Positions 1-7,323 are shown, numbered from the stretch's first letter. The stretch is 12,556 nucleotides of DNA from a bacterium (GCA_030431355.1 JAUIJG010000132.1:1-12556), one strand, 5' to 3'. Translations and numbers: made by a program. Notes: a model not told the origin generated them from the sequence alone.

Positions 1-1182
1 CTTTTCGCTCGTCTGGGCAAGCAATTCGGCATAAGAATTCATCAAGCGCTTAGTCTCAGGGTGCTCTGGTCCAAACACCTGATTCTTAATATCCAGGGAT
101 TTTTTATAAATCTGCTCGGCATGCTCATACTTCCGCTGAACGTGGTAAAGAGTAGCCAGGTTGTGAAGAGCACAGGCCACCTCAGGATGAACCAGTCCAT
201 GGACCTTTTCATAAAGGTCGGCACACTTTTTCGCCAGCGGCTCAGCATTTTCATAATCTGAGATCTGATAGTAATAGTTGGCGAGTTGACCGAAGGAATT
301 GGCGGTAACCGGGTGATTACTACCCAGGGACATCTCTTTGATTTTGTGAGACTCCATGTAGTACTCGATGGCGTCTTTGACCATACCCATCTTCTGCTTT
401 ACGTTCGATACTCGCTCGTAAGCTTCGGATAGAACCTGTCCTCCCACGCCGAACTTTTTGAGAATATTCAGATTGATGTCGTAGAGACAGTCGGCAAATG
501 AAAAAGCACCATTTCGCTCGGCAATCTTGGCGCTCTCCATATTGCTCTGATAAATTGCTTCCGCCTGGGGTTGGGTTATTGAAAGCAACATCACCTGCTT
601 ATTGGTGCCGGTGGCAACCTGCCTCTCTACAGGAACTGCCTCTTCCACAGATTTGGGGAGCTTAAGAGCGGTGCTACTTATCCAATCGCCCATGGTGACT
701 ACTTTAGAATTCACTCCAAGCTGTTTGGCGGCAGCAGCATTGCCCCTGGAAAGAAGTAGATCGGCATAGAGGCTACGAATTTTCGTGGAGCACATATGCT
801 GTGCACCGAACATCTGGTCGGCATGACCCATGGTCTCTCTATAGAGTTTTTCAGCCTTATCCAGATCTTTTGAGACATGGTATAGCATGGCCAGATTTAT
901 GGAAAAGGCAAGAAAACTGGTGCGGCTTAATGAATGGTTGTGCTTGTGCAGACTGACCAGCTGCTCGCAAAAAATCCGTGACTGCTCAAAATTAGCCACG
1001 TACCAGTACAACTCCGCCAGCTTCTCCATGGTGAGCAAACTGCGTGCGTCGGTCTCTCCGAAGTCCTGGCATTCTTCCAGCGCGGCGATCAAAGATGACT
1101 CGGCGCTATCGTACTGCTTACTTTCAAGGGACTGCAACGCAGAATCCTTGTACATCACCCACTGCTTACTGGACTTACTCAA
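1..1182 (-). CDS. Kinesin-light-chain-type TPR protein, 3' end outside window
   Basis: 394 residues are visible and the frame is open through the window edge. No signal peptide or membrane segment is seen, so it is probably a cytoplasmic protein-interaction scaffold. TPR units lie in two blocks: about residues 10-140, and about 240 to the end. In the C-terminal block the motif x-G-x-x-HP recurs at residues 285, 327 and 369, an exact 42-residue spacing typical of kinesin-light-chain TPRs (for example VFGPEHPE, followed by an LxNxYAxLL helix). A less regular stretch (about 150-200) separates the blocks. The start is taken as TTG at 1182 because GAGGGG lies six bases upstream. The first in-frame ATG (1155) would cut nine residues and has no such site. 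TGA stops the frame at 1252-1254. It stands after its own intergenic gap, downstream of a terminator, so it is probably transcribed alone. The partner is unknown. Confidence 0.85.
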   Translation of the reverse strand, partial: MSKSSKQWVMYKDSALQSLESKQYDSAESSLIAALEECQDFGETDARSLLTMEKLAELYWYVANFEQSRIFCEQLVSLHKHNHSLSRTSFLAFSINLAMLYHVSKDLDKAEKLYRETMGHADQMFGAQHMCSTKIRSLYADLLLSRGNAAAAKQLGVNSKVVTMGDWISSTALKLPKSVEEAVPVERQVATGTNKQVMLLSITQPQAEAIYQSNMESAKIAERNGAFSFADCLYDINLNILKKFGVGGQVLSEAYERVSNVKQKMGMVKDAIEYYMESHKIKEMSLGSNHPVTANSFGQLANYYYQISDYENAEPLAKKCADLYEKVHGLVHPEVACALHNLATLYHVQRKYEHAEQIYKKSLDIKNQVFGPEHPETKRLMNSYAELLAQTSEK

Positions 1183-1326
1183 CTGCCGCCCCTCAGGCTC
1201 CAGGCTAGAACACAACCCGAATTGAAAATATAAGCCTACTAGCTTCTTCGATCACATACCCAGATATAAGACAAAGTAATTGGATAAAGGATTATCAACA
1301 TAACAGCTCTTAATAAGACCCCAACT

Positions 1327-1356
1327 AAAAACCGCTCCCCAATTTCGGGAAGCGGC
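1327..1356 (-). terminator. Intrinsic terminator after the small Gly/Ser-rich gene
   Basis: On the minus strand a nine-position GC-rich stem (arms 1347-1355 and 1332-1340, one C-A mismatch) with a six-base loop is followed directly by five T (1331-1327). It lies about 70 bases past the stop at 1426. On the plus strand no T-run follows the stem. It ends transcription coming from the 6085-1426 side and isolates the TPR gene. Confidence 0.8.
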
Positions 1357-1425
1357 TTCATTCAGGTCTATAGACTTCTGGGACAAATTCTTGATCACGC
1401 AACCTGCGCGATTGTGCTAGAAGGG

Positions 1426-1623
1426 TCATCCTCCGGCACAGTCCAATTGACCACTCTGGTCAAAGCCCTGATTGCCGGAGCTAGAACCACTACCTCCCAA
1501 TTTGCCAAAGCCTTCATCGGAAATTGCATCCCTTCGCAGGGCTTCGGTTGCCTGGTCGGAGACACGCATGTCCTGAAAGGCAATCTTGTCTGTGTTTTTC
1601 ACACTATCAAGGGAACTAGACAC
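1426..1623 (-). CDS. Small Gly/Ser-rich protein, unknown function
   Basis: A 65-residue ORF starting at GTG (1623-1621). GAGGAGG at 1639-1633, nine bases upstream, is the best ribosome binding site in the window. The N-terminal half looks helical and charged (MSSSLDSVKN..., then QATEALRRDA). The C-terminal half is Gly/Ser/Asn/Gln-rich and ends CAGG. There is no signal peptide or membrane segment. An intrinsic terminator follows, which supports a real transcription unit. It lies 147 bases after the giant gene on the same strand, so it may be co-transcribed or have its own promoter. I recognise no family. The overlapping minus-strand ORF in another frame (1583-1395) lacks a binding site and has less protein-like composition. 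Confidence 0.6.
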   Translation of the reverse strand: MSSSLDSVKNTDKIAFQDMRVSDQATEALRRDAISDEGFGKLGGSGSSSGNQGFDQSGQLDCAGG

Positions 1624-1701
1624 AGGAGTATACCTCCTCTAGTAAGGAAAGAAACGGCTATGAAAATCGAATCAAAAGGGGATTTGCTTAGACTTCAATT
1701 T

Positions 1702-1719
1702 AGATATAGCTTGATATCT
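1702..1719. repeat. Inverted repeat AGATAT-N6-ATATCT
   Basis: A perfect 6-bp inverted repeat with a six-base spacer lies in the gap between the giant gene and the small Gly/Ser-rich gene, about 80 bases upstream of the latter's GTG. It is too AT-rich for a terminator and could be an operator, but the sequence alone cannot exclude chance. Confidence 0.3.
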
Positions 1720-1752
1720 TACGGAAAATATGTGGCGTATATGTACCCCGGG

Positions 1753-1782
1753 ACTAACTCTTACTAATTCTTACTTATCTTT
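1753..1782. repeat. Short 10-bp tandem repeat over the stop of the giant gene's tail
   Basis: ACTAACTCTT is followed by ACTAATTCTT and a decayed third copy. The TAA stop (1773-1771) lies inside it. It is a low-copy slippage-type repeat with no evident role. Confidence 0.4.
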
Positions 1783-2208
1783 CCCTTGCTTTGCTTCCAA
1801 TGCTTCGCGCAAAAGTCTTGCCATCTCCGTCTCCGGAGCATTATCCCAGTCCACCTCTTTAGCAAGCTCGCTGATGTCCCTTCCGCCGCCACGCTTTTCT
1901 TTCTGTGCCGGTTTTTCAGCAGGTTTTTCAGCAGCTTTATTCGCGCTTCCGTCCTCTCCACCGGTCTTCTTGCCCTGTTCCACGGCTACCTCGGCAGGTT
2001 TAGCCTCCGGAACCACCGGTTCAGGCGGCGCGGTTTTCAATTGCTCTGGCGGTTTAGATTCCGGTCGGGTTCGGGACCGCCCCCTGTCACCCTTTGTATT
2101 TCTATCGGCGGCCAGGCCTCCCACCACCTTCATCTTTGCTTCCGCCTCGATCTCTCCGGCCACCGGAACGATTATCAAATCTTCCGCCGCCAGGTCTGCC
2201 GCCGTCAT
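1771..2208 (-). CDS. Probable out-of-frame C-terminal tail of the giant repeat protein
   Basis: This frame is open from about 2238 to a TAA at 1773-1771 and overlaps the end of the 1327-residue ORF by about 107 bases in another frame. The part after 2102 reads as convincing protein: an Arg-rich stretch (GDRGRSRTRPE), a Pro/Ala/Lys/Glu-rich linker with AEKPAEKPAQK, then RGGGRDISELAKEVDWD and a charged helix ending EALEAKQGKDK. The part before 2102 is less convincing than the RGG-rich reading in the main frame. The ATG at 2208 has no good ribosome binding site. I therefore read it as the continuation of the upstream protein after a +1 shift (or one extra base, or two lost bases) between 2238 and 2102, giving a product of about 1437 residues. 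A separate overlapping gene of 145 residues is the alternative. Confidence 0.6.
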   Translation of the reverse strand: MTAADLAAEDLIIVPVAGEIEAEAKMKVVGGLAADRNTKGDRGRSRTRPESKPPEQLKTAPPEPVVPEAKPAEVAVEQGKKTGGEDGSANKAAEKPAEKPAQKEKRGGGRDISELAKEVDWDNAPETEMARLLREALEAKQGKDK

Positions 2209-5200
2209 TTCTGGGTGGCCTGTATCGTCCCTGGATCAAACCGTCGGCCAGTTCAAGGGCTCTTCCGTGCCGGGCCGAATTGCCGGCCATCTCGTTAACC
2301 ATGGAGATAGCAAGCTCCTGGTTTACTTGAACATCGCGATCGGTAATATCAGGTCTATGGTTCCTATCCCTGGGGTTCTTAGCGCGATGGAGATTATTAC
2401 CTTCATTGATGATCTTCATCAAAAGAGCCACGTCATCGAGACTCTTGGCGCCTTCAGCGACAATTTCCACAAGCTCCCGGTACTCCTGGGGCGAGCGCTC
2501 CGGATTGAGGCGGAAGATTATAGGATCGACATTTCTAGGATTGTCTCCAGCCAATTCTCTCAGTCTGGTGGCCAGTTCGGTCGCACCCGGTCCTTCCAGA
2601 GCCAGCATGCGCTCCAGTCGGTCGAATCGCTGTTGAAGAGTTTCCGGCTTAGGAGCCTCCTGGGGCTTGACTAACTTATTGAATAGATTTGGCTCGGTGG
2701 TTCTCACTCCGTCTAAAACCTGGACCAGATCAGGATTCAAGTCACCATACCGGATAAATCCTTCCTCGTTGGGGCGCACTCTCCCACCGGCTACTTGCTG
2801 CACCAGCCATTCTGGTAAAGCTTCTTTCAATATCTGACCGGGAGTAGCGTTCTCTCCCAATCGGGCCCGGGCCACGGAGAGTTTCATGGAGATATGCTGG
2901 TTCATCCAATCAGGTACAGCTTCAACTTCTCCGGCAGCCTTCTCCGGCACAAGCATATCTTTGAAGCTCTTCAGCGCACCATCACCAGTAGTATCATTTC
3001 TTACCGCTTCCACTAACTCTGGCCGGTTCAAAACTTTGGCTCCGGCAATTCCCATTCGGTCGAAGTTAGTCAACTCGCTGCCCTCAACCTTTGTCTGGCC
3101 GTAAGCCATCCATTCCCGGAACTGTTTCGGTGTCATACCGGAAATCATATCTGCCAGTTCATGGGCCTTAAAGAGCTTGTCACCACCGGTAGAGGCTTCG
3201 AATTCAGGGAACACTTTGTCTACCTGGTAGCGAAGAGAGCGAGGAGCCGCTTCACCACCCGGTCCTACTTCCGAGTACTCATATTCTATTGCCTTAACTT
3301 CAGGGAATTTACCGAGACCATTATTAGTTCTGAAGTAATAATCTATCGGTCCGGCTACCGAGCTATAAGCGGACTCCGAAGCGATGATCTCGAAGATATT
3401 CTTGCCGAAGTTCGGGCTGTTCGGATTTGTTTCTATGTGATAACCGGTCTCTATAGCTCGATCCGGCTGGTCAGGATTTGTAATCTCACGACGATTGCGA
3501 GCGATAAAGTCGAGCACCTGCGCCTTGAAAGCCGCATATTCAGCTGGATTACTGGGCACCCTCGAAATCAGATCGAAAAACGGCTCCATCACATCGGTAT
3601 CATATCGGAGGTCTCGAAGTTGCGCGTCACCCACATCTCTTCGTCCTTGATTCTGGGCGAAAAGATAGGCTTCCTTAAGAGCGGTGGTGGCTCTAGGATC
3701 CGCATCGGACACTTCCACCAGTTTCTCAAGGGCACGACCTAAATGGGCGCCTTCTCCCATGGCAAATTCGACCAGGGACTCGGTCGCTTCCCGGCTATAA
3801 GTAGAAGTCTCAACAGCCTCACCTTCACGGTTGGTCTTGCCGGCGGCGGCATCAATTAGCTCAACGCCCTTCATCATCGACGCACCAAGACGCGAATTAG
3901 GAGCGTGGGCATAGCCGATGACCACGGCGTGCTCCATTACAGGGTCTCCGGCGCTTACTGCTTCAGAAAGCAGATAGTCACCGACATTGACTCCGTCATT
4001 TTTAGTGTATTCAACAAACCTATCAAAGAGCGTGTCAGGAGCGCCTTCTCGCAAAGAGGCTCTCGCCAGCGCTTCCCCCTCAATCACCTTAGACTGACTG
4101 TAGTCGAAGCCGTAGGCTTTCTCCAGCGCCTTGACCATGCCTGGATTGTCGACAATATAGGACCATTCTAATAAAGCCTTACCGACTCTAGCACCATCAC
4201 CCTGGGCATACTCAGTAAGTTTCGCGGTATCTATCTCAGTGCCTTCTCTATGAGCACGATTAAGCATCTCCAGACCGCGATCGAATTCAACCATTCGCTC
4301 ATTGAATCGTTCAAAATTAAAAGTCTCGGCGTCCACCTCTTTGGCAGGATCAACCTGACGCCTCAAACGCCCGGCCACGGTCTCTGTGGCAAGCCGCGCC
4401 GAAGCTTCCCGCACCGCGATATGGGCTTCCGTTCCCGGAACAGGTTCCACCGGTTCACCAGGCTCTTTGTACTCCCGGGCATGTTTGTTGGCTAACTCGG
4501 CGATGGACTCGCCCATTCTAATCTCTTTCGCCAGCGGAGAGCCTTCGATACCTCTATAAGTTTCAATGGCAAGCTGAGCGATTTCCGGTTTACCCAGGGA
4601 CTGTCCCATACGAATCAGGCCGTGACCATCATTTACGCCCTCGGTTCTTGCCCATTCGACAAAAGCTTCTTTCACCGGAGCAGCAGCATTTGAGTCGGAA
4701 GCAGCTTTGGCGAGCGCTTCTCCACGCAGAGCGGAATTTACTTCCGGAGACAATTGATAGACCCTACCGACCAGATCAATTAAGACTGGATCGTTTTTGA
4801 TATGGGCAGCTTCAATAATGAACTTGGCGGCAGGGGCATTTGCTGGGTCTGCGGCAAATTCAAGAAATTCACCAGCCTTTGCTTCCGAGCCGGTTTTAAC
4901 AGCTTCCAGAGCCCTGGAGAATCCTTCCTTGACCCGGGGAGCCACCTCCTGGGGTACATCATAGACCTTGAATGTTTCACCGGTCTTGGCACCATCCGAT
5001 CCGGCTAGAACCGTATTCTCCAGTACAGCCCGGTCCACAGGTCTCTCCGGTACAACCCTTTCAACAAGAGCTCTAGCCTGCTCGGCAAGACTCGGTGCTC
5101 TCTCAGCTGCCACCGGCGACTCAGTCGGCTTGAAAGCCTCGGCGTTTATGTCCACGCGCAGACCGCTAAGAAGACGCTCGTTGGCAGAGCGATTCGCTTC

Positions 5201-6085
5201 TCCTTTTTCCACTAGTGCATGGAATCCAGGAGCTTCTTCAATTCCCAGAGCCTTCTTGGCTCCGGCGACACCCACATCTTTAAGTCCGAGACCAAGACCG
5301 ACTACACCGAAGGTATAAGCGTTTTTACCATAGTCTTGCAATCCGGAATATTTGGAAAAATCTGTTCCCTTGTACATCACGTCATGGGAGAGTGTATGAG
5401 CAAAACCAGCCGGCACGCCGGAGAGCGTGTTGGCGGTGAGATTGTTGCCTAACATTCTCTGGGCCATCGGTCTGGAAAGTCCGCTGGCGTATGACTTGAT
5501 GCCTATGGTGGAAGCGGTCAGGGTGCCGAAGGTGGCGGCACCAACCGCAAAGTTTTTCGGTCTGGTCCAGATACTGTCGCCTTCCTGGGTTGGCTTGGCT
5601 AGAAATTCAAAAGTACCACCGGCAATAGCACCCTCTGCGATGGCCACTTTCCCCGGTGTATCCAGATACCTGGCGATACCTGCCCCCATTCGTGTGGGGG
5701 CAATCTTGCGGCTCGCCATCTGAACGCCTTTGTGGGTAAGCATAAATGGAGCAATGATGCCGGCGGCTCCGCCAACCTGTTGCGCATGCCAGCGAGCAGA
5801 GCCGAACTCCGCCGGTGCTGGAATATCCATTTCTCCAATCAAATCTTCTTGACCGGCCAGCTGTAAAACGCCCTTCCCGGCAGAATGAAGTGAATAAGCA
5901 GCTGAATACAATCCCTCTCCAAGAAGGGAATCAGCCGGTTTAGCCACTCCAACTCGTTCTTCCTTGTCCGTTTCGGTGAGCCGAACTAAAGAGAGACCAT
6001 CTTCTAAAATGGCGCTATCTGCTTCCGTCTGCGAGACTTTCGGAAGCTGATCATTATCGGACTTGATTTCTGGTGTATCTGCCAT
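2102..6085 (-). CDS. Giant helical-repeat protein with RGG tail, unknown function
   Basis: 1327 residues in this frame. Residues 1-60 are acidic and look disordered. Residues about 100-280 hold Gly/Ala-rich hydrophobic stretches (near 103-118, 145-162, 178-200 and 255-280) without flanking charges typical of a signal peptide, so membrane insertion is uncertain. Residues 406-813 contain at least five copies of a helical unit with the pattern h-h-E-[FWY]-x6-G-x3-G-x2-L and a later [D/K/N]P, at 406, 474, 622, 689 and 770. Residues about 880-960 are more polar and aromatic and look globular. Residues 1286-1327 are an RGG-rich tail (GGRPGGGRFDNRSGGRRDRGG). I recognise no enzyme motif. The ATG at 6085 lacks a clear ribosome binding site. 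The stop at 2102 probably follows a frameshift. RGG tails in other proteins often bind RNA, but nothing else here shows RNA binding. Confidence 0.85.
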   Translation of the reverse strand: MADTPEIKSDNDQLPKVSQTEADSAILEDGLSLVRLTETDKEERVGVAKPADSLLGEGLYSAAYSLHSAGKGVLQLAGQEDLIGEMDIPAPAEFGSARWHAQQVGGAAGIIAPFMLTHKGVQMASRKIAPTRMGAGIARYLDTPGKVAIAEGAIAGGTFEFLAKPTQEGDSIWTRPKNFAVGAATFGTLTASTIGIKSYASGLSRPMAQRMLGNNLTANTLSGVPAGFAHTLSHDVMYKGTDFSKYSGLQDYGKNAYTFGVVGLGLGLKDVGVAGAKKALGIEEAPGFHALVEKGEANRSANERLLSGLRVDINAEAFKPTESPVAAERAPSLAEQARALVERVVPERPVDRAVLENTVLAGSDGAKTGETFKVYDVPQEVAPRVKEGFSRALEAVKTGSEAKAGEFLEFAADPANAPAAKFIIEAAHIKNDPVLIDLVGRVYQLSPEVNSALRGEALAKAASDSNAAAPVKEAFVEWARTEGVNDGHGLIRMGQSLGKPEIAQLAIETYRGIEGSPLAKEIRMGESIAELANKHAREYKEPGEPVEPVPGTEAHIAVREASARLATETVAGRLRRQVDPAKEVDAETFNFERFNERMVEFDRGLEMLNRAHREGTEIDTAKLTEYAQGDGARVGKALLEWSYIVDNPGMVKALEKAYGFDYSQSKVIEGEALARASLREGAPDTLFDRFVEYTKNDGVNVGDYLLSEAVSAGDPVMEHAVVIGYAHAPNSRLGASMMKGVELIDAAAGKTNREGEAVETSTYSREATESLVEFAMGEGAHLGRALEKLVEVSDADPRATTALKEAYLFAQNQGRRDVGDAQLRDLRYDTDVMEPFFDLISRVPSNPAEYAAFKAQVLDFIARNRREITNPDQPDRAIETGYHIETNPNSPNFGKNIFEIIASESAYSSVAGPIDYYFRTNNGLGKFPEVKAIEYEYSEVGPGGEAAPRSLRYQVDKVFPEFEASTGGDKLFKAHELADMISGMTPKQFREWMAYGQTKVEGSELTNFDRMGIAGAKVLNRPELVEAVRNDTTGDGALKSFKDMLVPEKAAGEVEAVPDWMNQHISMKLSVARARLGENATPGQILKEALPEWLVQQVAGGRVRPNEEGFIRYGDLNPDLVQVLDGVRTTEPNLFNKLVKPQEAPKPETLQQRFDRLERMLALEGPGATELATRLRELAGDNPRNVDPIIFRLNPERSPQEYRELVEIVAEGAKSLDDVALLMKIINEGNNLHRAKNPRDRNHRPDITDRDVQVNQELAISMVNEMAGNSARHGRALELADGLIQGRYRPPRNDGGRPGGGRFDNRSGGRRDRGGSKDEGGGRPGRR

Positions 6086-6099
6086 AAAAAGGAACTTTA

Positions 6100-6216
6100 T
6101 TGAATGGGATATTGAAGAGATTACTTATTAATTATTCCGCAGACAATGGTAGATCTCCCATCGCCCATGAAATTCTGGAAAATCTATTAGAAGCTCGTCG
6201 AACGGGTATGATTTAA
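6100..6216 (+). CDS. Possible 38-residue ORF upstream of the response regulator
   Basis: TTG at 6100 is preceded by AAAGGA with six bases between, and a 38-residue frame follows to TAA. The second half (SPIAHEILENLLEARRTGMI) is amphipathic and protein-like, with a positively charged end. It lies in the shared upstream region of the giant gene (minus) and the response regulator (plus), ending 34 bases before the latter's ATG, so it could be a leader peptide or small first gene of that unit. It is short and starts at TTG. It could equally be a chance frame or a decayed fragment. Confidence 0.4.
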   Translation: MNGILKRLLINYSADNGRSPIAHEILENLLEARRTGMI

Positions 6217-6250
6217 ATAGCTGCGATAGTCGTCCTTTTTAATAGCTGAA

Positions 6251-6928
6251 ATGGCTAAAATCCTTTTAGTAGAAGATGAGTCGGATATTTCGGATATGGT
6301 CAGCGCCTGGCTGTCCCGAGAGCATCATGTGGTCGAGGTGGCCGGCAGCGGAGAAGAAGCGCTGGACATAATTCGCGTCTATCCGTTTGATGTTCTTATT
6401 CTCGACTGGGTATTGCCCGGCATTAGCGGAGTCGATGTCTGTCGCCAGTATCGAAGCAAAGGCGGCCGCTCTCCCATTCTGATGCTGACAGCAAAAAAAG
6501 ACGTGGACGAAAAAGAAACCGGACTTGATGCCGGTGCCGACGACTATTTGACCAAACCCTTCGAGTTAAAAGAACTATCTGCCAGAATTCGTGCTCTATT
6601 GAGACGGCCGACGCCTTTTAGTGGAAACGTATTAAAAGTGGGACCTATAATGCTCGATACCACCTCCCACGAAGTCACCAGGGACGGAGAGTTGGTAGAG
6701 CTTTTACCAAAAGAGTTTGCCCTTCTCTCCTTTTTCATGAGACATCCAAATCAGGTATTCAGCGCCGACGCTCTTCTAGACAGGGTCTGGTCTTCCGATT
6801 CGGAAGCTTCCCCGGAGACGATCCGTACATATATAAAACGATTGAGAAAAAAAATTGACGAGAAAGGAAAACCTTCCATGGTGGGTACCGTCCATGGAGT
6901 GGGATACAAACTTGTGGCGCCGGAATAA
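6251..6928 (+). CDS. OmpR/PhoB-family two-component response regulator
   Basis: 225 residues, full length for the family. The receiver domain (1-120) keeps the key residues: acidic pair E8/D9, phosphorylated D52 in LILDWVLPG, T80 in LMLTAK, and K102 in the DDYLTKPFE motif. The C-terminal winged-helix DNA-binding domain (about 125-222) has the typical features LLPKEFALL, a recognition-helix region ETIRTYIKRLRKKI and the wing motif VHGVGYKL. A partner histidine kinase would phosphorylate it, but none lies in this window, so it is an orphan here. The ATG at 6251 has no obvious Shine-Dalgarno sequence, although it matches the usual MAKILLVEDE start. An 11-bp direct repeat of the kind bound by this family lies 52 bases after its stop, ahead of the next gene, which suggests a local target. 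Confidence 0.96.
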   Translation: MAKILLVEDESDISDMVSAWLSREHHVVEVAGSGEEALDIIRVYPFDVLILDWVLPGISGVDVCRQYRSKGGRSPILMLTAKKDVDEKETGLDAGADDYLTKPFELKELSARIRALLRRPTPFSGNVLKVGPIMLDTTSHEVTRDGELVELLPKEFALLSFFMRHPNQVFSADALLDRVWSSDSEASPETIRTYIKRLRKKIDEKGKPSMVGTVHGVGYKLVAPE

Positions 6929-6940
6929 GAAGGAACCACT

Positions 6941-6965
6941 AAAATTCAGGTTCTCGGAATTTTTT
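6941..6965 (+). terminator. Weak terminator-like hairpin after the response regulator
   Basis: AAAATTC (6941-6947) pairs perfectly with GAATTTT (6957-6963) across a nine-base loop, and the T-rich stretch TTTTTTCTGTTTTT runs through the right arm and beyond. The stem is AT-rich, so termination is probably partial. Confidence 0.4.
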
Positions 6966-6980
6966 CTGTTTTTCTTCTCC

Positions 6981-7014
6981 ATGCCACAAATATGCCACAA
7001 ACATTTTTTAGGAT
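6981..7014 (+). promoter_or_regulatory. Candidate response-regulator box and promoter
   Basis: ATGCCACAAAT (6981-6991) is followed directly by ATGCCACAAAC (6992-7002), an 11-bp direct repeat with ten identical bases. A -10-like TAGGAT sits at 7009-7014, predicting a start near 7021 and an untranslated leader of about 33 bases before the ATG at 7054. PhoB-class regulators bind tandem 11-bp repeats that take the place of the -35 element just upstream of the -10, which is the layout here. The neighbouring gene encodes such a regulator. That this protein binds this site is inference. Confidence 0.5.
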
Positions 7015-7053
7015 AGGACTATCGAGATCAAACTCGTTGTCCGAGGTTCCCAA

Positions 7054-7293
7054 ATGTCACACAAGTCCAGAGTCACATCTCAGTTTGGTAGATATTACAC
7101 GCTCAAATCTATTCAACCACTCAACGTGGCCGAGCTGAGAACCATGCAAAAGACTTGTGTTAATCCTCCGAATCAAAAGGACTTCTTCTGCAAATGTGTT
7201 GACTCTTTCAGGGTTAATTTCCCGAAGATAAGACAGTGGGCCGAAGATCTCTTTTACGAACCAGCGGAATCAACAAAAACCACCAACCGGTAA
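7054..7293 (+). CDS. Small Cys-containing protein, unknown function
   Basis: 79 residues starting at ATG with GAGG seven bases upstream. The sequence is basic and polar with no signal peptide or membrane segment. Three cysteines (35, 46 and 48, the last two as FFCKCVD) could bind metal or form a disulfide, but the spacing fits no motif I know. A helical segment (FPKIRQWAEDLFYEP) is followed by a Thr/Lys-rich end. It lies downstream of the response regulator on the same strand, behind its own candidate promoter with an 11-bp direct repeat, so it may be a target of that regulator. It converges on the VWA gene, with a hairpin between. No family is recognised, and it could be lineage-specific. 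Confidence 0.55.
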   Translation: MSHKSRVTSQFGRYYTLKSIQPLNVAELRTMQKTCVNPPNQKDFFCKCVDSFRVNFPKIRQWAEDLFYEPAESTKTTNR

Positions 7294-7323
7294 TTTGATC
7301 TCGAATAGCTTTTCTGACAAAGG

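Noticed and set aside
4..300. Direct-repeat-like TPR coding sequence as a DNA repeat or CRISPR
   Set aside because: The 42-residue periodicity is in the protein only; the nucleotide sequence is not repeated.
1395..1583. Minus-strand ORF of 62 codons overlapping the Gly/Ser-rich gene
   Set aside because: It has no ribosome binding site and less protein-like composition than the frame 1623-1426. A frameshift joining the two was considered but nothing requires it.
1414..1767. Plus-strand ORF of 117 codons
   Set aside because: It is opposite the small minus-strand gene, which has the better binding site and terminator. It runs on into intergenic DNA with no features of its own.
1730..2674. Long plus-strand ORF of 314 codons
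   Set aside because: It lies opposite the giant gene and its tail. Its Ser/Pro/Arg-rich composition mirrors the opposing RGG/Pro-Ala-Lys sequence, and both ends fall in unrelated places with no ribosome binding site.
3161..3742. Plus-strand ORF of 193 codons
   Set aside because: It lies entirely inside the giant gene on the other strand, with no start signals and implausible composition.
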